This document shows positions 60,701 to 64,000 of a stretch of 64,000 nt of DNA, one piece after another. Positions within the stretch are counted from its first letter, which is position 1. Each line of letters opens with the position of its first letter. The translations under genes and the position numbers were made by a program. The notes under the pieces are model-generated. The model saw only the letters and a list, made by a program, of their open reading frames with translations. It was not told the DNA's origin and did not search any database. This DNA comes from CAVTJL01 sp963735065 (GTDB taxonomy: Bacteria > Pseudomonadota > Alphaproteobacteria > Geminicoccales > Geminicoccaceae), in the NCBI GenBank assembly GCA_963735065.1, contig CAVTJL010000001.1, positions 806,001 through 870,000 of the forward strand, in the 5' to 3' direction.

Positions 60701-62356
60701 GACAAACCCTCCACCCAGGATCGGCAGGAGCAGCCGCGACGGTGCGGCGGTGCCGTGATGGATGGCGATGGTGGTGACGAGGGCGTCCATGGCCCGCGCC
60801 TCGTCCGGGCGGGCCCTTGTGCCGAGGTTCACCGCAAAGGCGGGCCAGGCGGCGGCCTGGATCGAAAGGCGCAGGCAGGTCCCGGCGGCGACCGTGCAGC
60901 ATGTGGCGTGGAGCGAGATCCGCCGCGGGCCGGGCACGGCAGCGTCGGCCACCCGCACATGCCCGGTGGCGAGGGTGATGGCGCGACCGTCCGGCGTCAC
61001 CAGCGAGAGGGCCGCATGCAGATCGTGGCTGGGCCTGTCGCACGCCACGGCGAGCTCGGCTGCGATCTTGCCGGCGAGCAGCAGCGGCTCCTTCAGGGGG
61101 GCGCTGGTGTACACCGCGACGTCGGCGCGATCGTCGATGGCCGCGCGGTCCACGAGACCGGCCGGCGTGCCCAGAGCCCCGCCCAGGGCTGGCGCCGGCC
61201 GCCAGGGATCGTGGACGAGGCGGTCGACGCGGGCGGGGCCGGGCTCGGCGGCCAGCGCCCCGCTCGAGGCGGTGGCAGCGAGGCCGTCGGACGACAGGAA
61301 GAGGCTGCAGGGCTCCGGGTCGGGGAAGGCCTCGAAGCGGCGCCAGATCATGGCGCCGATGTCGAAGAGCCGGACCGGATCGCCCGCCTCGCCGCGCCCT
61401 TTGAGGACATGGTCGAGGAAGCGGCACGCCTCCCCGTCGACCGGTGAGACGGCCTGCGCCCCCAGATCCAGGGCACCCAGCTGCCGCCCCCAGGGCATGT
61501 GCAGCCAGGGACCGACCAGAAGCCGCTGCGCCGCGCTCCGGCCGGCGAGGAAGGCGGCATGGGCCTCGAGGGTGCCGTCGAGGAGAAAATCGTGCCAGCC
61601 GCCGACATGCAGGCACGGCACGTCGAGCGGATCGTCCGCGAGGCGCGACGCGGGGGCGATGGCCTGCCACAGCGCCTCGTCGTCGGCGAGCCAGGCATGA
61701 TAGTGGGTCAGATGGGCGTAGCGCTCGAGCAGCTCGGGCCGTGCCGGCACCGGCCCCGACCATGGAGCGCCGTTGCCGGCCGCGGAGAGCGCCGTGAAGG
61801 CATCGGCGTCACCCGACAGGCGGGCGGCCTCGGCCGCCATCTGGCAGGCCCAGAGCAGGTTGCCGGCGAGGCGGAAGGCGCCGCCCTCGAAGACCCAGTC
61901 GTCGCGCACGGTCCAAGCACCCATGGCCGGGATCATGGCGTCGGGCACCTTGCCGCCGGCCCGGCGGGCACCGGCCAGGGCCAGATATTGGGTCATCGCC
62001 TGGTAGCTGAAGCCGTAGGTCGCGACCTGACCGCTCGAGCCGGCGAGGTCGGCGGCCCAGGTGAGGGTCGCCGCACCGTCGGCCGCCTCGCTCTCGAGCG
62101 GCTGGAAGCGGCCGCCGCTGTCGCCCCGTCCGCGCACGTCCTGGACGACGACGATGTAGCCGCGGGCGGCGTACCAGGCCGGGTGCGCGAGCGTCACCGT
62201 CGAGGCGATCCTGCGGCCATAGGGCTGGCGCATCAGCAGCACCGGAAAGGAGCCGGGCCCGACGGGGCGGTAGATGTCGGCCGCGAGCTCGACGCCGTCC
62301 TCGAGCCGGAGCCGCCGGGTCTCGGGCTCGGCGACGGGCAGGAGCTCAGCCGTCAT
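60698..62356 (-). CDS. CocE/NonD family hydrolase
   Basis: 552 residues, alpha/beta-hydrolase of the X-Pro-dipeptidyl-peptidase/cocaine esterase type. Nucleophile Ser in YGFSYQAM, acid in LDVPCLHVGGWHD and catalytic His in GPWLHMPW; C-terminal jelly-roll domain. Acts on esters or acylated substrates, unknown in nature. Its TAG stop is the first codon of the MITE-like element, and the last residues (LLLPILGGGFV) look like the family's natural end, so little was lost. It overlaps the creatininase-family gene by 11 bp. Confidence 0.9.
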   Translation of the reverse strand: MTAELLPVAEPETRRLRLEDGVELAADIYRPVGPGSFPVLLMRQPYGRRIASTVTLAHPAWYAARGYIVVVQDVRGRGDSGGRFQPLESEAADGAATLTWAADLAGSSGQVATYGFSYQAMTQYLALAGARRAGGKVPDAMIPAMGAWTVRDDWVFEGGAFRLAGNLLWACQMAAEAARLSGDADAFTALSAAGNGAPWSGPVPARPELLERYAHLTHYHAWLADDEALWQAIAPASRLADDPLDVPCLHVGGWHDFLLDGTLEAHAAFLAGRSAAQRLLVGPWLHMPWGRQLGALDLGAQAVSPVDGEACRFLDHVLKGRGEAGDPVRLFDIGAMIWRRFEAFPDPEPCSLFLSSDGLAATASSGALAAEPGPARVDRLVHDPWRPAPALGGALGTPAGLVDRAAIDDRADVAVYTSAPLKEPLLLAGKIAAELAVACDRPSHDLHAALSLVTPDGRAITLATGHVRVADAAVPGPRRISLHATCCTVAAGTCLRLSIQAAAWPAFAVNLGTRARPDEARAMDALVTTIAIHHGTAAPSRLLLPILGGGFV

Positions 62357-63167
62357 CGAAGGCCGTTCTCGCCGTCAGCTTCTCGAGCGGAAAGGCCGCG
62401 ACGTCCGCGACGAGATCGACCAACGCCCGGGCCGCCCGCTCGAGCAGCTCGGCACCGGTGGCGGCGTCGGCCTTGGTGGCGTCGCCACAAGCACCTGTCG
62501 GATGAAGGTCCTGCGCCTGCCAGCCGAAGCTGATGCCGCCCTCGGCGGTGAGGTGACGGAAATCGCGCTCGATCGCGACGGAGCTCGGCTCGAAGTCCGC
62601 GGCCTCGCTCATCGTCACCAGCTCCGGGTGCAGATGGAGCATCAGGCTCGTCTCGATGGCACCGGCGTGGATGCCGTGACGCCGCTCGGTCGCCGAGAAG
62701 AGATCGTCCATCTCGACCAGATGAAACCAGGAGCAGGCGACGGCGAGCATGCCGAGCTCGACCCGAAGCTCGCGGCAGACGATCTCCATCACCTGCGGCT
62801 GGCCGCCGTGGGAATTGAAAAGGATCAGCTTGCGGATGCCCGCGCGGTGGGCGGAGCGGGCGAGGTCGAGCCAGAGGCGGGCCAGGGTGTCGTGGCCGAG
62901 GCTCAAGGTGCCCTTGAAGGCCAGGTGCTCGTTGGACTTGCCGACCGGCATCGCCGGCATGACCAGCGCCGGCAGCTCGTCGGGCATCAGCTCGACGGCA
63001 CGGCGCAGGATGCCCGCATTGATGGCCGCATCCACGCGGACCGGCAGATGCGGCCCGTGCTGCTCGACGGCGGCCACGGGCAGGATGGCCACGGTGCCGG
63101 CGAGGTCGAGGGCCGCGAACTCGCGGGTCGAGAGGTCCCACCACCAGCGGGAGGAGGGCCGGGTCAT
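62346..63167 (-). CDS. Creatininase-family amidohydrolase
   Basis: 273 residues from ATG 63167. Creatininase/MftE fold: VEQHGPHLPVRVDAAI, FNSHGGQPQVMEIVCRE and AGAIETSLML hold the metal ligands (Glu/His, HGG, Glu). Cleaves a cyclic or linear amide; substrate unknown. It is transcribed with the CocE hydrolase, so the pair may degrade one ester/amide compound. An in-frame ATG at 63215 is not conserved. Divergent from lysR. Confidence 0.85.
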   Translation of the reverse strand: MTRPSSRWWWDLSTREFAALDLAGTVAILPVAAVEQHGPHLPVRVDAAINAGILRRAVELMPDELPALVMPAMPVGKSNEHLAFKGTLSLGHDTLARLWLDLARSAHRAGIRKLILFNSHGGQPQVMEIVCRELRVELGMLAVACSWFHLVEMDDLFSATERRHGIHAGAIETSLMLHLHPELVTMSEAADFEPSSVAIERDFRHLTAEGGISFGWQAQDLHPTGACGDATKADAATGAELLERAARALVDLVADVAAFPLEKLTARTAFDDG

Positions 63168-63229
63168 GGATGTGGCACAGGGATTGCTGCTCTCACCGGC
63201 GACGGCTCCAGCCACGACGAGGAAGCGCC

Positions 63230-64000
63230 ATGCACTTCCAGTGGATCGCGCTCAAATATTTCCGTGAGGTCGTTCACGCACGCTCGATCCGCAAGGCGGC
63301 GGAGCGGCTGCATGTGGCCCCCTCGGCGCTGAACCGGCAGATCATCAAGCTCGAGGAGCAGATCGGCTGCCAGCTCTTCGAGCGCTGTGCCGACGGCGTG
63401 CGCCCGACCTCGGCCGGCGACGTCTTTCATCAATATGTGCTGAAGGCGCAGAACGACCTGGCGCGGGCGCTCTCGGAGATCGACGAGCTGCGCCGGATCC
63501 GCCGCGGTCATGTCTCCCTCACCTGCGAGGAGGGGCTGGCCAAGGACCTCCTGCCCGGCCTCATCGTCGGCTACCGGGAGCACCACCCGCACGTCACCTT
63601 CGCGGTCCGCGTGCGCGACATGGAGGGCGTGGTCGAGGAGGTGGGCGACGGCAGCGCCGACATCGGCATCGCCTTCAACCCCATCCGCGATCCGCGCGTG
63701 CGCCGCCATGGCGAGGTGGCGGTGGCGATCGGCGCCGTGATGCGGCCGGATCATGCCCTGGCGGCCCAGCCCGTGCTCCGTCTGGCCGATCTCATGAGCG
63801 AGCCGCTGATCCTGCCCGACGCCGGCTACTCGCTTCGCCATCTCTTCGATGGCCAGTTCGACGGCAGCGGCGACAGCCTCTTCTTCCGGGTCGCCGAGAC
63901 GACCTCCTTCGAGGCGATGACCGCCATGGTCAAAGCCGGCCTCGGTATCGGCATCCGCTCGCGCGTCGGCATCCGCGGCGAGATCGCCCGCGGCGAGGTC
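63230..64000 (+). CDS. LysR-family transcriptional regulator (cut by window end)
   Basis: 257 residues visible of about 300. N-terminal winged helix: MHFQWIALKYFREVVHARSI, then KAAERLHVAPSALNRQI and LEEQIGCQLFER; the effector-binding domain begins near residue 90. Start ATG 63230, divergent from the creatininase/CocE pair 62 bp away, which it probably regulates. Confidence 0.93.
   Translation, partial: MHFQWIALKYFREVVHARSIRKAAERLHVAPSALNRQIIKLEEQIGCQLFERCADGVRPTSAGDVFHQYVLKAQNDLARALSEIDELRRIRRGHVSLTCEEGLAKDLLPGLIVGYREHHPHVTFAVRVRDMEGVVEEVGDGSADIGIAFNPIRDPRVRRHGEVAVAIGAVMRPDHALAAQPVLRLADLMSEPLILPDAGYSLRHLFDGQFDGSGDSLFFRVAETTSFEAMTAMVKAGLGIGIRSRVGIRGEIARGEV

Overview
The window is 64 kb of GC-rich, densely packed chromosomal DNA with almost only G or C at third codon positions. 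The gene set points to an alphaproteobacterium, probably a Rhodospirillales-like lineage: a SUV3-type RNA helicase coupled to an S4 protein, a class II DAHP synthase, a divided type II secretion system and a small lysine/arginine-rich protein typical of the class. The taxonomic call is an inference from gene content. There is no rRNA operon, CRISPR array, integrase or complete insertion sequence; one tRNA (Ala-TGC) is present.

Layout. 0-2.7 kb: end of a glycosyltransferase/lasso-B-like/nucleotidyltransferase locus with a probable frameshift. 2.7-14.6 kb: housekeeping genes (class II DAHP synthase, glutathione reductase, succinate-semialdehyde dehydrogenase, a pseudo-receiver protein, Nudix hydrolase, HtpG, PPK2 kinase, PGM1-like ATP-grasp ligase). 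14.6-20.9 kb: a sugar-catabolic unit with a DeoR repressor divergent from an ABC importer (binding protein and two permeases, no ATPase), an ADP-dependent-type sugar kinase and a LacD-type aldolase, the last four genes linked by 4-base overlaps; four phased 10-bp repeats lie in front of it. 21-25.8 kb: a DUF5939-type cyclase, helicase and S4 protein. 25.8-31.3 kb: scattered myo-inositol genes iolG, iolD and iolE, with a Phd antitoxin next to a decayed PIN toxin. 31.3-35.3 kb: prepilin peptidase and GspD secretin. 35.5-42.6 kb: acyl-CoA dehydrogenase, phosphotransferase, DUF6285, SDR, enoyl-CoA hydratase, Ohr and VOC genes, then a HigA antitoxin with a truncated HigB. 42.7-48.9 kb: a second cyclase, GspE and GspF, and an ExbB-like channel with a DUF2135-like partner. 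49.5-51.4 kb: HU, rph, rdgB and tRNA-Ala.

51.4-60.7 kb is the most unusual segment. A SAM-cyclase-AAA-TPR regulator, a YcaO enzyme, a TfuA partner and a gluzincin metallopeptidase form one tightly coupled operon, followed by a protein ending in a three-copy hexapeptide repeat. YcaO plus TfuA is the machinery for peptide or protein backbone thioamidation, but no precursor peptide is evident. As the sequence stands, YcaO has one and TfuA three single-base frameshifts, so the pathway is either decaying or mis-assembled. The segment ends at a truncated S1/P1 nuclease remnant abutting an 83-bp inverted-repeat (MITE-like) element, which supplies the stop codon of the neighbouring CocE-type hydrolase. 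60.7-64 kb: CocE hydrolase, creatininase-family amidohydrolase and a LysR regulator cut by the window end.

Three class III nucleotide cyclases of different architecture occur within 64 kb. Both toxin-antitoxin modules have an intact antitoxin and a broken toxin.
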